Counted from the stretch's first letter, positions 8,742 to 17,322 are shown. The stretch: 39,121 bases of DNA from an uncultured Collinsella sp. (GCA_958452935.1 CAUDVX010000014.1:1-39121); one strand, 5' to 3'. Notes: a model not told the origin generated them from the letters alone. Translations and numbers: made by a program.

Positions 8742-8823
8742 TTGCCGCGCCGTTTCCAAGATTGCGGCGCCGTTTCCATTCGACAACGCAGCGTTTAACA
8801 ACGCCGCATCTGGTCTACACCAG
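8742..8823. promoter_or_regulatory. Direct repeat and palindromes upstream of the ammonium transporter
   Basis: TTGCCGCGCCGTTTCCA (8742-8758) recurs with one change at 8762-8778, a 20-bp period, i.e. about two helical turns. Downstream lie AACGC-A-GCGTT (8785-8795) and CTGGT-CTAC-ACCAG (8810-8823). They sit in the 198-bp leader of amt and are candidate binding sites for a nitrogen regulator; they do not match the GlnR or AmtR consensus I know. Confidence 0.4.
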
Positions 8824-8880
8824 TTGTCCCTCGGCCGCATTATGGGCGCCGACAACGTTCATACGACCAAGGGAGAGCGA

Positions 8881-10158
8881 ATGTACGATACGGGTTCGAC
8901 AACGTTTATGCTCATCTGCACCATGCTCGTTTTTTTAATGACACCGGGTCTGGCGTTTTTCTATGGCGGCCTGTCCAGGCGCAAAAATGTCATCAACACC
9001 ATGCTCATGTGCTTTGGCGCCATTGGTCTGGTTGGTGTGCTGTGGATTGTTGCCGGCTGGTCTCTGGCCTATGGCGGCGACGGTTCGAGTCCGTTTATTG
9101 GAGGCCTTGACCAGCTGCTGTGCCTGCCGGTGCTCAACCAGGTGCTGCAGGCGGCCGAGGGCAACGCCGCGGACGGCGCCGCCTACCCCCAGATCATCAA
9201 CATCGCCTTCCAGATGGCATTTGCCATGATCACGGCTGCTATCGTCACGGGCAGCCTGGCCGGCCGCGTCAAGTTTGGTGCCATGACGGCCTTCCTGGGC
9301 ATTTGGCTGCTCGCGGTCTATGTGCCGCTCGCCCACATGGTCTGGGGCGGCGAGGGCTCCTTTATCGGCGACATCATCGGCGCGCTCGACTTTGCCGGCG
9401 GCGACGTAGTACACATTTCGTCCGGTCTCACGGGCCTGATTCTCTGCTTAATGCTCGGCCGTCGTCGTGGCTTTGGCATGGTGAGCTATCGTCCGCATAA
9501 CGTGCCGTTTGTGGCGCTGGGCGCCGGTCTGCTTTGGTTTGGCTGGTTTGGCTTTAACGGCGGCAGCGAGTTTAAGGCCGATGCCGTGGCGGCACTCGCC
9601 ATCCTCAACACTGTGACGGCCAGCGCGGCGGGCATGGTCTCGTGGCTTGCCGTCGAGCGCGTGCACACCGGTCGCCCCACGCTGGTGGGCGCCAGCACCG
9701 GTCTGGTTGCGGGCCTTGTGGTGGTCACGCCGGGTGCGGGCTTTGTCGAGCCGTGGGCGGCGCTGGTCATGGGCCTGATCGTCTCGCCTGTCTGCTACCT
9801 GGCCATCAGCCATCTTAAGACCAAGTTTGGCTACGACGATGCGCTCGACGCGTTCGGTTGCCACGGCATCGGCGGCATCTTGGGCGGCGTGCTCACGGGC
9901 CTGTTCTGTGTGCCGGAGCTCTCGTGGACCGGTAAGGGTGGCCTGTTCTACACGGGCGACGTGTCGCTGCTCGTCTCGCAGATTTTGGGCATTGTGGTGA
10001 CGGTCGCTATTGTACTGGTGCTCGACTTGGTGATCGCCGCGGTGGTCAAGGCGCTGTTCCACGGCAGCCTGCGCGTGGACGAGGCCGACGAGGCGCTGGG
10101 CCTGGATGCGAGTCAGCACGGCGAGAGCGCGTATCCCTCCTTCTCGGGACTCGATTAG
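8881..10158 (+). CDS. amt: Ammonium transporter (Amt/MEP/Rh family)
   Basis: 425 residues from the ATG at 8881, which has GGGAGAG just upstream. The start gives the expected short N-terminus (MYDTGSTTFMLIC), with the first of about 11 membrane helices beginning directly. Family motifs: FFYGGLSRRKNV, the first pore His in DVVHISSGLTGL and the second in DAFGCHGIGGILGG; FGWFGFNGGSE is also typical. It conducts ammonium across the membrane. The PII gene follows 190 bp downstream, the classic amtB-glnK pairing in which PII plugs the channel when nitrogen is plentiful. The intervening DNA is structured and may uncouple expression of the two genes. Confidence 0.97.
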   Translation: MYDTGSTTFMLICTMLVFLMTPGLAFFYGGLSRRKNVINTMLMCFGAIGLVGVLWIVAGWSLAYGGDGSSPFIGGLDQLLCLPVLNQVLQAAEGNAADGAAYPQIINIAFQMAFAMITAAIVTGSLAGRVKFGAMTAFLGIWLLAVYVPLAHMVWGGEGSFIGDIIGALDFAGGDVVHISSGLTGLILCLMLGRRRGFGMVSYRPHNVPFVALGAGLLWFGWFGFNGGSEFKADAVAALAILNTVTASAAGMVSWLAVERVHTGRPTLVGASTGLVAGLVVVTPGAGFVEPWAALVMGLIVSPVCYLAISHLKTKFGYDDALDAFGCHGIGGILGGVLTGLFCVPELSWTGKGGLFYTGDVSLLVSQILGIVVTVAIVLVLDLVIAAVVKALFHGSLRVDEADEALGLDASQHGESAYPSFSGLD

Positions 10159-10164
10159 CAGCTT

Positions 10165-10290
10165 CCCCAGGCTCCGCACCTCGCCGTTCAATCGTCGCGC
10201 GGCTTTCCCAGGCACCCGAGATTGCCCCTCAAACCGTCGCTTGCGTACCGAAGTACGCGGCGCTCCTCTTTCGGGGCAATCTCGGGCACC
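10165..10290 (+). repeat. Structured intergenic element between amt and the PII gene
   Basis: CCCGAGATTGCCCC (10215-10228) is perfectly inverted at 10273-10286; inside it GCGTAC-CGAA-GTACGC forms a second hairpin, giving a cloverleaf-like fold of about 72 nt. The left part also resembles the preceding 40 bp as an imperfect direct repeat (CCCAGGC...TCAA...CGTCGC). It may act as a terminator, an mRNA-processing site or a dispersed repeat. There is no T tract, so simple termination is doubtful. Confidence 0.6.
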
Positions 10291-10348
10291 TCGAAAACCC
10301 GCGTCATTGAATGGCAATTCATTTCTTTATTAAAGAGAGGAATTCATT

Positions 10349-10687
10349 ATGAAAAAGATTACGGCTATCGTGCGCCAGGAAAAGCTCGAGGTTCTTAAAG
10401 ACGCGCTGTTTGCTGCCGATGTTCGTGGCATGACTATTAACCAAGTGCAGGGCTGCGGCGCACAGCATGGCTGGAAGGAATACGTACGCGGCAACGAGCT
10501 GCTTGTCAACATGATCCCTAAGGTACAGTTCACCCTTATTTGCGCCGACGAGTATGTCGACGGCATTGTCGAAATTATCTGCAACGCCGCACGCACCGGA
10601 GCCGTCGGCGATGGCAAGATCTGGGTCGAGCCGGTCGAGGAAGTTATCCGCATCCGCACCGGCGAACACGGCCCCGCTGCGGTGTAG
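10349..10687 (+). CDS. glnK: PII nitrogen regulatory protein (GlnK/GlnB type) without Tyr51
   Basis: 112 residues, exactly canonical PII length, with the standard numbering preserved. The B-loop TGAVGDGKI (83-91), Gln39 and Lys58, which bind ATP and 2-oxoglutarate, are present. The T-loop reads GAQHGWKEYVRGNEL, placing Val at 46 and Leu at 51 instead of the two tyrosines. Tyr51 is the residue uridylylated in proteobacteria and adenylylated in many actinobacteria, so this PII cannot be modified there and probably senses ATP/ADP/2-oxoglutarate only. Start: AGAGAGG upstream of ATG 10349. Partner of the Amt channel encoded upstream. Confidence 0.93.
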   Translation: MKKITAIVRQEKLEVLKDALFAADVRGMTINQVQGCGAQHGWKEYVRGNELLVNMIPKVQFTLICADEYVDGIVEIICNAARTGAVGDGKIWVEPVEEVIRIRTGEHGPAAV

Positions 10688-10704
10688 GACAATCTTTCGC
10701 CTGA

Positions 10705-10774
10705 CGGGCGTGCCTCTCTTGGGGCGCGCCCGTTCTCGTCTACAATATCGTGCAGACGAAGGAGAGGCACGCCC
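10705..10774 (+). promoter_or_regulatory. Terminator/anti-SD switch-like leader of the HAD gene
   Basis: CGGGCGTGCC (10705-10714) can pair with GGCGCGCCCG (10722-10731), giving a weak terminator after the PII gene. The overlapping GGGCGTGCCTCTC (10706-10718) is perfectly complementary to GAGAGGCACGCCC (10762-10774), which contains the ribosome binding site and ends at the base before the ATG. The two pairings exclude each other. A -10-like TACAAT (10741-10746) between the arms could start a transcript that lacks the left arm. Confidence 0.5.
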
Positions 10775-11632
10775 ATGATCAAGATGTTTGCGAGTGACTT
10801 AGACGGAACGCTGCTGAACGCCCTGCACGAGGCAGATGGGACCATCCGCCGTGCCATTCGTGAGCTGACCGAGGTTGGCTTGCATGTGGTTCCCGCGACC
10901 GGGCGCTCGACGTTGCCAATCGGCGAGCATGGCTTCACGGGGCTGGCGCTCGATGCCTGCTGCTCCAATGGGTCCATCGTGCGCGACAGTCATGGCGAGG
11001 TGCTCAAGACCTGGACCATCGATCCGCAGATCACCGAGGAGCTGCTCAAGGAGTTTCCGGACATTTGCTTCGACTGCTCCACGCCCGACGGCATGTTCTC
11101 GAGCGGTTCGTTCGAGATGCACCAGGCGGGTTTTAAGAAGGACAGCCCTATCAAGCGCATCGTGATGCGCGGCATGCGCGCGCGTGGCGGCTATCACGAG
11201 GAGCAGTATTTCGACCAGTCGATCGGTGACATCCTGCGCCACGATGTGTGCAAGATCAATTGTCGCGTGACCTCGCCCGAGCTGGAGCGCGACCTTAAGG
11301 CATATTTGGCCGAGCGATCGGACCGCGTGGTCAACGCGCCGTTCGATCCGGTGATGTTCGAGATCACGGACGTGGCGTGCAACAAGGGCGAGAGTGTGGC
11401 CTGGCTGGCGGGTTACTACGGTATTGCCGAGGACGAGGTCGCGGTTTACGGCGACGGCGGCAACGACATTGCCATGCTCAAGCGTTTCCGCCACAGCTAC
11501 GCGACCAAAAACGCTAGCGATGCAGCCAAGGCCGCCGCGAGCGCGACCATCGGCAGCTGCATGGTCCACGCCGTTCCCAAACACATGCTCGCCACTATGC
11601 ATAAGCAGAACTCCCGCACCATCATCGAATAA
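10775..11632 (+). CDS. HAD-superfamily Cof-type sugar-phosphate phosphatase
   Basis: 285 residues, typical for Cof-type (class IIB) HAD phosphatases. Motif I DLDGT has the nucleophile Asp8 and acid/base Asp10; the later motif GDGGNDIAML supplies the metal-binding aspartates. The cap domain lies between. The family dephosphorylates sugar phosphates, FMN or pyridoxal phosphate with broad specificity; the true substrate is unknown. The ATG follows GGAGAGG at 8 nt. The stop overlaps a REP-like hairpin. Confidence 0.88.
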   Translation: MIKMFASDLDGTLLNALHEADGTIRRAIRELTEVGLHVVPATGRSTLPIGEHGFTGLALDACCSNGSIVRDSHGEVLKTWTIDPQITEELLKEFPDICFDCSTPDGMFSSGSFEMHQAGFKKDSPIKRIVMRGMRARGGYHEEQYFDQSIGDILRHDVCKINCRVTSPELERDLKAYLAERSDRVVNAPFDPVMFEITDVACNKGESVAWLAGYYGIAEDEVAVYGDGGNDIAMLKRFRHSYATKNASDAAKAAASATIGSCMVHAVPKHMLATMHKQNSRTIIE

Positions 11633-11662
11633 TGTGGCAAAGGGACTGCCCTTTCGTCACAT
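11632..11662 (+). repeat. REP-like hairpin, GGGAC family (copy d)
   Basis: ATGTG (11632-11636) and AAAGGG pair with CCCTTT and CACAT (11658-11662) around ACTG. The left arm starts on the last base of the HAD stop codon. It may also terminate transcription, although no T run follows. Confidence 0.55.
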
Positions 11663-11687
11663 CCAAAATATTGCCTTTACGTGTTGA

Positions 11688-11732
11688 TGCACACGGTGTG
11701 CAATAATACTCGCACTGTGCAATAGCGCACAG
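11688..11732. promoter_or_regulatory. Candidate TetR operators
   Basis: Two palindromes precede the regulator gene: TGCACAC-G-GTGTGCA (11688-11702, perfect 7+1+7) and CTGTGC-N6-GCACAG (11715-11732). Both share the TGTGC half-site. The -10-like TAATAC (11704-11709) lies between them, so a bound repressor would block the promoter; autoregulation is likely. Confidence 0.55.
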
Positions 11733-11759
11733 GCTGAGTAACAAGGAGGACGCTTGTCC

Positions 11760-12464
11760 ATGCTCGAGAAATGCGATCGCCGGTCCCTTCGCTCGCAGCG
11801 TGCCCTTCGCCAGGCGCTTGCCAGCGAGCTTGCCGAAAGCGGCGACCTTTCGCGCATTAACGTCGCGTCGCTCACCGAGCGTGCCGGCCTTACGCGCCGC
11901 ACGTTCTATTCGCACTACCGCGATATCCCCGACTTTATCAATCAAATCGAGGACGGCTTGCTGGCCGAGATCCGTGAGCGCATTGAGCTCATCACCGCAG
12001 CTCAGCTGCCTGATCTCTATCACAACATCGATGAGCTCGAGCCGGCGCCCGGTTCGGTTGAGCTGCTGCGTTATCTTGCGGCCAACCGCGACTTAATCGG
12101 TGCGCTGCTGGGCCCTGGCGGCGACCCCGCCTTCATTAAAAAGATTATCGATACCGCGCGTGAGGCCGTGGTGCCTCGTGCACAGACGGGCATCTTGGGC
12201 CTGGCGCTGGGCACGTTCTTTGACTACTACGTTACCTATGTCGTGAGTGCCGAGGTTGGCCTGATCCAGCGCTGGTTTGAGCGCGGCCTCACCGAATCGC
12301 CCGAGGCCATGGCGCGCATTATGACGGTTATCGCCTTTGTGCGCCCTGGTGACCTGTATGGCCAACCCATCGATATCAACGTGCCGGAATACGGCATGAA
12401 GCTATTGAACCTACAGCTCGAGGACGCGGCCGACACCGCCGCAGCCGTCGAGTCCAACAACTAA
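11760..12464 (+). CDS. TetR/AcrR-family transcriptional regulator
   Basis: 234 residues from ATG 11760 (AGGAGG 10 nt upstream); a TTG at 11754 is the alternative. The N-terminal helix-turn-helix is clear: LASELAESGDLSRINVASLTE, then RAGLTRRTFYSHYRD, ending in the characteristic TFYxHYxD recognition region. The C-terminal ligand domain is all-helical and fits the FasR/TetR_C type only loosely. It is 11 bp upstream of the giant activase gene and so probably co-transcribed with it, likely tuning it in response to an acyl-CoA or related metabolite (inference). Confidence 0.88.
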   Translation: MLEKCDRRSLRSQRALRQALASELAESGDLSRINVASLTERAGLTRRTFYSHYRDIPDFINQIEDGLLAEIRERIELITAAQLPDLYHNIDELEPAPGSVELLRYLAANRDLIGALLGPGGDPAFIKKIIDTAREAVVPRAQTGILGLALGTFFDYYVTYVVSAEVGLIQRWFERGLTESPEAMARIMTVIAFVRPGDLYGQPIDINVPEYGMKLLNLQLEDAADTAAAVESNN

Positions 12465-12475
12465 GAGGAGAGACA

Positions 12476-15400
12476 ATGAGCAAACTCGTCGAGGGCATTA
12501 AGGACCGTATGGTCGCTGCCGCGCGTGAGGCTGCACCCGCCGTGGTGGATGCCGCGCAGAAGGCCGCGACCGCGGCTGCTGAGAAAGTTGCCGAGGCAGT
12601 TGCCGATGCCAAGAACGCGGCAGGGGAGACGTCCGTCGCTAGCGAGCCCGCCACCGCCGCTGAGCCCGTAGCCGCCGGCCAGGCCCCCGAAGGCGCGATC
12701 TTCAACCCCGAGAACGCTCGCGGCAGCCTGCATCTGGGCATCGACGTGGGCTCCACCACCGTTAAGCTCGCCGTGCTCAACGACGACAACCAGATCGTCT
12801 ACGCCAAGTACCAGCGCCACCACACCGACGTCCGCGCCTGCGCCCGCGACCTGTTCGAGGGCGCTGCGACCGTGCTGCCGACGGCCCAGATGACCTGCGC
12901 CATTACCGGCTCGGGCGGCCTGCTGCTGTCCCAGTGGCTCGACCTGGAGTTTGTCCAGGAGGTCATCGCCAGCAAGCGCGCTGTCGAGACTCTTATCCCG
13001 GCCACCGACGTTGCCATCGAGCTGGGCGGCGAGGACGCCAAGATCATCTATTTCGACAACGGCATCGAGCAGCGCATGAACGGCACCTGCGCCGGCGGCA
13101 CGGGCGCGTTCATCGACCAGATGGCAACCCTGCTGCACACCGACGCGAGCGGCCTCAACGAGCTCGCGGCCAACGCCACCACCATCTATCCCATCGCCAG
13201 CCGCTGCGGCGTTTTTGCCAAGACCGACGTGCAGCCGCTGCTCAACGAGGGCGCCCGCCCCGAGGACGTGGCTGCCTCCATCTTCCAGGCCGTCGTGACC
13301 CAGACCATCTCGGGTCTGGCATGCGGCCGTCCCATCCGCGGCAACGTCGCCTTCTTGGGCGGCCCGCTGCAGTACCTCTCCGAGCTGCGCCACCGCTTCT
13401 ACCTCACGCTCAACCTGGACGAGGAGCACCGCATTGTGCCCCAAAACGCTCACCTGTTTGTGGCGAGCGGCGCCGCCATGGCGCACGAGTCCAACAAGCT
13501 CAGCACGTTCCCGCAGCTCATCGATGCCATCGACAGCTTGGGTGACACACAGGGTGCCGAGGTCGAGCGCCTGGATCCGCTCTTTGCCACCGACGAGGAC
13601 TTTGCCGAGTTCAAGACCCGCCACGACCAGGAAGTCGTCCCCAAGGGCAAGCTCGACGGCTACACCGGCCGCGTGTTCATCGGTATCGACGCCGGCTCCA
13701 CTACCATGAAGGCTGCACTCGTGGGCGAGGACGGCCAGCTGTTGCACACTTGGTACGGCAACAACAACGGTGACATCCTGGGCACGGCCAAGGTCATCAT
13801 GGCCGATTTCTACAACCACATCCCCGCCGGCTGCACCATTGGCCACGTGACCACCACGGGCTACGGCGAGGCGCTGCTCATCGAGGCCCTCAAGGCCGAT
13901 TCCGGCGAGATCGAGACCGTCGCGCACCTGCGCGGCGCCAAGGCGTTCCTGCCCGGCGTCGAGTTCATTCTGGACATTGGCGGCCAGGACATGAAGTGCC
14001 TGCGCGTGAAGGACGGCGTGATTGAGCACATCATGCTCAACGAGGCTTGCTCGTCGGGTTGCGGTAGCTTTATCGAGAGCTTCGCCGTCTCTATGAACAT
14101 GGACGTGCGCGCGTTCGCCGATGCCGCCATCCATGCCAAGGCCCCCGTCGACCTGGGCAGCCGCTGCACGGTCTTTATGAACTCGCGCGTCAAGCAGGCG
14201 CAAAAGGAAGGCGCCACGGTGGGCGACATCGCGGCCGGCCTGTCCTATTCCGTCATCAAGAATGCCCTGTTCAAGGTCATTAAGCTGCGCGACCCCAAGG
14301 AGATCGGCAGTCAGGTGATCGTCCAGGGCGGTACCTTTATGTCCGACGCCACGCTTCGCGCATTTGAGCAGCTCACCGGCGTTCATGCCGTGCGTCCCGA
14401 CATCGCCGGCTGCATGGGTGCCTATGGTGCGGCCCTGCTCGCCCGCGATCGTGCCGGCGCCGACGGCACCTCGACCATCCTTTCGGCCGAGGACATCGCG
14501 CACCTCACCGTGACGCAAAAGCATGTCCGCTGCGGCCGTTGCTCCAACAACTGCCAGCTTACCGTCAACGACTTTGGCGGCGGCAGGCGCTTCATTACCG
14601 GCAACCGCTGCGAGAAGGGTGCCGGCCACAAAAAGCAGAAGACCGAGGCCCCCAACCTCTTCAAAAAGAAAAACGAGCTGCTGTTTAACCGCGAGGTGCT
14701 GAGCCCCGACGAGGCCCCACGCGGCACCGTCGGCATTCCGCGCGCACTCAACATGTACGAGAACTACCCCTTCTGGCACGCGTTCTTTACGCGCTTGGGC
14801 TTTAGCGTGCAGCTGTCCGACCAGTCGAGCAAGAAGACCTACCAGGCGGGCATCGAGTCCATGCCGTCCGAGAGCGTGTGCTATCCGGCCAAGATGAGCC
14901 ACGGCCACGTGATGAACCTCATCGACCGTGACGTCGACTTTATTTGGATGCCGTGCGTGCGCTGGGAGCGCAAAGAGGACCCGACTGCCGGTAACTGCTA
15001 TAACTGCCCCATCGTTATGAGCTACCCCACGGCGCTTGCGCTCAATATCGACGAGATCCGCGAGCAGAAAATCGAGTTCCTGTACCCGTTTGTGCCCTAT
15101 CACGACAAGACCGTGCTCAAGCGCCGTTTGTACCAGGTGCTCGCCGTCGACCGCGTGGCCGATGCGCAAGCCGGTCGCGGTCGCGTGCGCGGTCCCAAGA
15201 TCACACGCTCCGAGGTCGATGCCGCCGTCAACGCTGCTTTTGAGGCCGATGCGCGTTTCCACGAGGACATCCAGACCATGGGCGAGGAGGCCCTTAAGTG
15301 GGTCGAGGACCACGGCGGCCACGGCATTGTGCTCGCCGGCCGTCCTTACCACAATGACCCCGAGATCAACCACGCCCTGCCTGAGCTTATCTCGAGCTTT

Positions 15401-17257
15401 GGCTTTGCGGTCTTTACCGAGGATTCGCTCGCGCATCTGGTAAAGCCCGAGCGTCCGATTCGCGTCGTCGACCAGTGGATGTACCACAGCCGCCTGTACG
15501 CCGTCGCCCGTTTTGTGACGATGCGCAACGACCTGGACCTGATCCAGCTCAACTCTTTCGGCTGCGGCCTGGACGCTCTGACCACCGACCAGGTGCAGGA
15601 GATTCTGGAGGCCAGCGGCAAGATCTACACCGTGCTCAAGATCGACGAGGTGTCCAACCTGGGCGCCGCGCGCATCCGCATCCGCTCGCTCATGGCGGCG
15701 CTCAAGGACCAGGAGGCCGAGCGCTTGGCCGAGGCTACGGCCGCGGGCGAGGCCTACGAGCAGGGCGATGCCGCGCCGGTGGCGCCTTCCACGGATGCCC
15801 CCGCGTTCGCGAGCCGCAAGTACACGTTCGAGGCTCAGCGCGAGAGTGCTTCGACCGCGTGGCCCAAGGTGCCCTTTACCGAGCAGATGCGCGACGAGGG
15901 CTACACCATCCTGTGCCCGCAGATGGCGCCGATTCACTTTGACCTGGTCAAAGAGGTGTTCCGTGGTGCTGGCTACAACTTGGAGCTGCTGCCCTCGACT
16001 GACCACGATGCCGTCGAGGCCGGCCTGCGCTACGTGAACAACGACATCTGCTATCCGTCGATCCTGGTGACGGGCCAGATTATGGAGGCCATCGAGAGCG
16101 GTCGGTACGACCTGTCCAAGACGGCCGTGGTCATCAGCCAGACCGGCGGTGGCTGCCGTGCCACCAACTACATCGCGCTCATCCGCAAGGCCCTGCGCGA
16201 GAGCGGCCACCCCGAGATTCCGGTGATCTCGCTTTCGGCCGTGGCGCTCGGCGAGGACAACCCCGGCTTTAAGGTTACGCCGGCGCTGCTCAAGCAGGCC
16301 GTGTACGCGGTGCTCTTTGGTGACGTCATGATGCAGGTGCTCTATCGCTGCCGCCCGTACGAGGCCACGCCCGGTGCCGCCAATGCGCTCCACGAGGAGT
16401 ACATGGCGCGCGCCCGCAAGCTGGCGCCTAAGTTCAACAGGCACAACTACACCAAGTTGTGCCGCGAGGCCATCCGCGCGTTCGACACCATGCCGCTTGT
16501 GGGCGAGGGTACCAAGCCGCGCGTGGGCGTGGTTGGCGAGATCCTGGTCAAGTTCCATCCCACGGCCAACAACCACGTGGTCGATGTCATTGAGCGCGAG
16601 GGCTGCGAGGCCGTGGTACCGGGCCTGCTCGACTTCTTCCTGTACTCCATGAGCAACGCCGAGCTTCAAAAAGACGAGCTGGGAAGCTCTGCCACGGCGC
16701 GCGCTAGCATGCAGGCGCTCATTAAGCTGGTGGACTGGATGCGCACGCCGGTGGAGGAGATGCTCGAAAAGTCCCGCCGCTTCGAGGCGCCCGAGCGCAT
16801 TGGCACCATGGCGGACAAGGCTCGTACGGTGCTTTCGGTGTGCAACAACATGGGCGAAGGCTGGCTGCTCACGGCCGAGATGCTCGACCTGATCGACCAC
16901 GGTGCGCCCAACATCATCTGCACGCAGCCCTTCGCGTGCCTGCCCAACCACGTAGTGGGTAAGGCCGTGATCAAGGAGCTGCGCCGCCAGCATCCCGAGA
17001 GCAACATCGTCGCGGTGGACTACGACCCCGGCGCGTCCGAGGTCAACCAGCTCAACCGCATTAAGCTCATGATCAGCGTGGCCAAGGAAAACATGCGCGC
17101 CGGCAAGGGCTTTAAGCTCGAGAAGGTGGCGCCGCTCGCGATGGACGAGGTCACCGGCCTGATGCGTGCCCACGATGGCTGCGTGAGCTGCGGCTCGGTC
17201 GACGAGAGTGCCGTGGCGTCGGTCGCTGAGCGCCTGGGACGTGGCATTAAGAAGTAA
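12476..17257 (+). CDS. Giant fused 2-hydroxyacyl-CoA dehydratase activase / DUF2229 / dehydratase-like protein
   Basis: 1593 residues. An Ala-rich tail (1-80) precedes two tandem ASKHA activase domains of the BadF/BcrA/HgdC type, opening with LGIDVGSTTVK (about 87) and IGIDAGSTTMK (about 400). Each keeps the cysteine pair that binds the bridging [4Fe-4S] cluster: Cys205/Cys244 and Cys525/Cys564, both spaced 39 residues as in HgdC. A four-Cys cluster follows (686, 689, 693, 712), then a DUF2229 region (from about 753) and a C-terminal segment like the dehydratase HgdB/D component (from about 1143). Such proteins couple ATP hydrolysis to low-potential electron transfer. Substrate unknown; homologues occur in many anaerobes as one long chain. 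Start: AGAGGAGAG before ATG; a strong terminator follows. Confidence 0.9.
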   Translation: MSKLVEGIKDRMVAAAREAAPAVVDAAQKAATAAAEKVAEAVADAKNAAGETSVASEPATAAEPVAAGQAPEGAIFNPENARGSLHLGIDVGSTTVKLAVLNDDNQIVYAKYQRHHTDVRACARDLFEGAATVLPTAQMTCAITGSGGLLLSQWLDLEFVQEVIASKRAVETLIPATDVAIELGGEDAKIIYFDNGIEQRMNGTCAGGTGAFIDQMATLLHTDASGLNELAANATTIYPIASRCGVFAKTDVQPLLNEGARPEDVAASIFQAVVTQTISGLACGRPIRGNVAFLGGPLQYLSELRHRFYLTLNLDEEHRIVPQNAHLFVASGAAMAHESNKLSTFPQLIDAIDSLGDTQGAEVERLDPLFATDEDFAEFKTRHDQEVVPKGKLDGYTGRVFIGIDAGSTTMKAALVGEDGQLLHTWYGNNNGDILGTAKVIMADFYNHIPAGCTIGHVTTTGYGEALLIEALKADSGEIETVAHLRGAKAFLPGVEFILDIGGQDMKCLRVKDGVIEHIMLNEACSSGCGSFIESFAVSMNMDVRAFADAAIHAKAPVDLGSRCTVFMNSRVKQAQKEGATVGDIAAGLSYSVIKNALFKVIKLRDPKEIGSQVIVQGGTFMSDATLRAFEQLTGVHAVRPDIAGCMGAYGAALLARDRAGADGTSTILSAEDIAHLTVTQKHVRCGRCSNNCQLTVNDFGGGRRFITGNRCEKGAGHKKQKTEAPNLFKKKNELLFNREVLSPDEAPRGTVGIPRALNMYENYPFWHAFFTRLGFSVQLSDQSSKKTYQAGIESMPSESVCYPAKMSHGHVMNLIDRDVDFIWMPCVRWERKEDPTAGNCYNCPIVMSYPTALALNIDEIREQKIEFLYPFVPYHDKTVLKRRLYQVLAVDRVADAQAGRGRVRGPKITRSEVDAAVNAAFEADARFHEDIQTMGEEALKWVEDHGGHGIVLAGRPYHNDPEINHALPELISSFGFAVFTEDSLAHLVKPERPIRVVDQWMYHSRLYAVARFVTMRNDLDLIQLNSFGCGLDALTTDQVQEILEASGKIYTVLKIDEVSNLGAARIRIRSLMAALKDQEAERLAEATAAGEAYEQGDAAPVAPSTDAPAFASRKYTFEAQRESASTAWPKVPFTEQMRDEGYTILCPQMAPIHFDLVKEVFRGAGYNLELLPSTDHDAVEAGLRYVNNDICYPSILVTGQIMEAIESGRYDLSKTAVVISQTGGGCRATNYIALIRKALRESGHPEIPVISLSAVALGEDNPGFKVTPALLKQAVYAVLFGDVMMQVLYRCRPYEATPGAANALHEEYMARARKLAPKFNRHNYTKLCREAIRAFDTMPLVGEGTKPRVGVVGEILVKFHPTANNHVVDVIEREGCEAVVPGLLDFFLYSMSNAELQKDELGSSATARASMQALIKLVDWMRTPVEEMLEKSRRFEAPERIGTMADKARTVLSVCNNMGEGWLLTAEMLDLIDHGAPNIICTQPFACLPNHVVGKAVIKELRRQHPESNIVAVDYDPGASEVNQLNRIKLMISVAKENMRAGKGFKLEKVAPLAMDEVTGLMRAHDGCVSCGSVDESAVASVAERLGRGIKK

Positions 17258-17285
17258 CTGGCCTGCTTTGGGCTAGATATGAGAC

Positions 17286-17322
17286 AAACGGGTGGTAGCC
17301 GTACCGGCTACCACCCGTTTTT
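17286..17322 (+). terminator. Rho-independent terminator of the activase operon
   Basis: A perfect 15-bp stem, AAACGGGTGGTAGCC (17286-17300) with its complement at 17306-17320, 5-nt loop, followed by TT and a TTTTT tract overlapping the stem end. Confidence 0.9.

Noticed and set aside
12461..17173. An uninterrupted 1570-codon frame antisense to the giant activase gene
   Set aside because: It is in codon register with the real gene. Antisense stops there require sense codons TTA, CTA or TCA, which this high-GC genome rarely uses. The antisense product has no recognisable domains and the sense protein has many.
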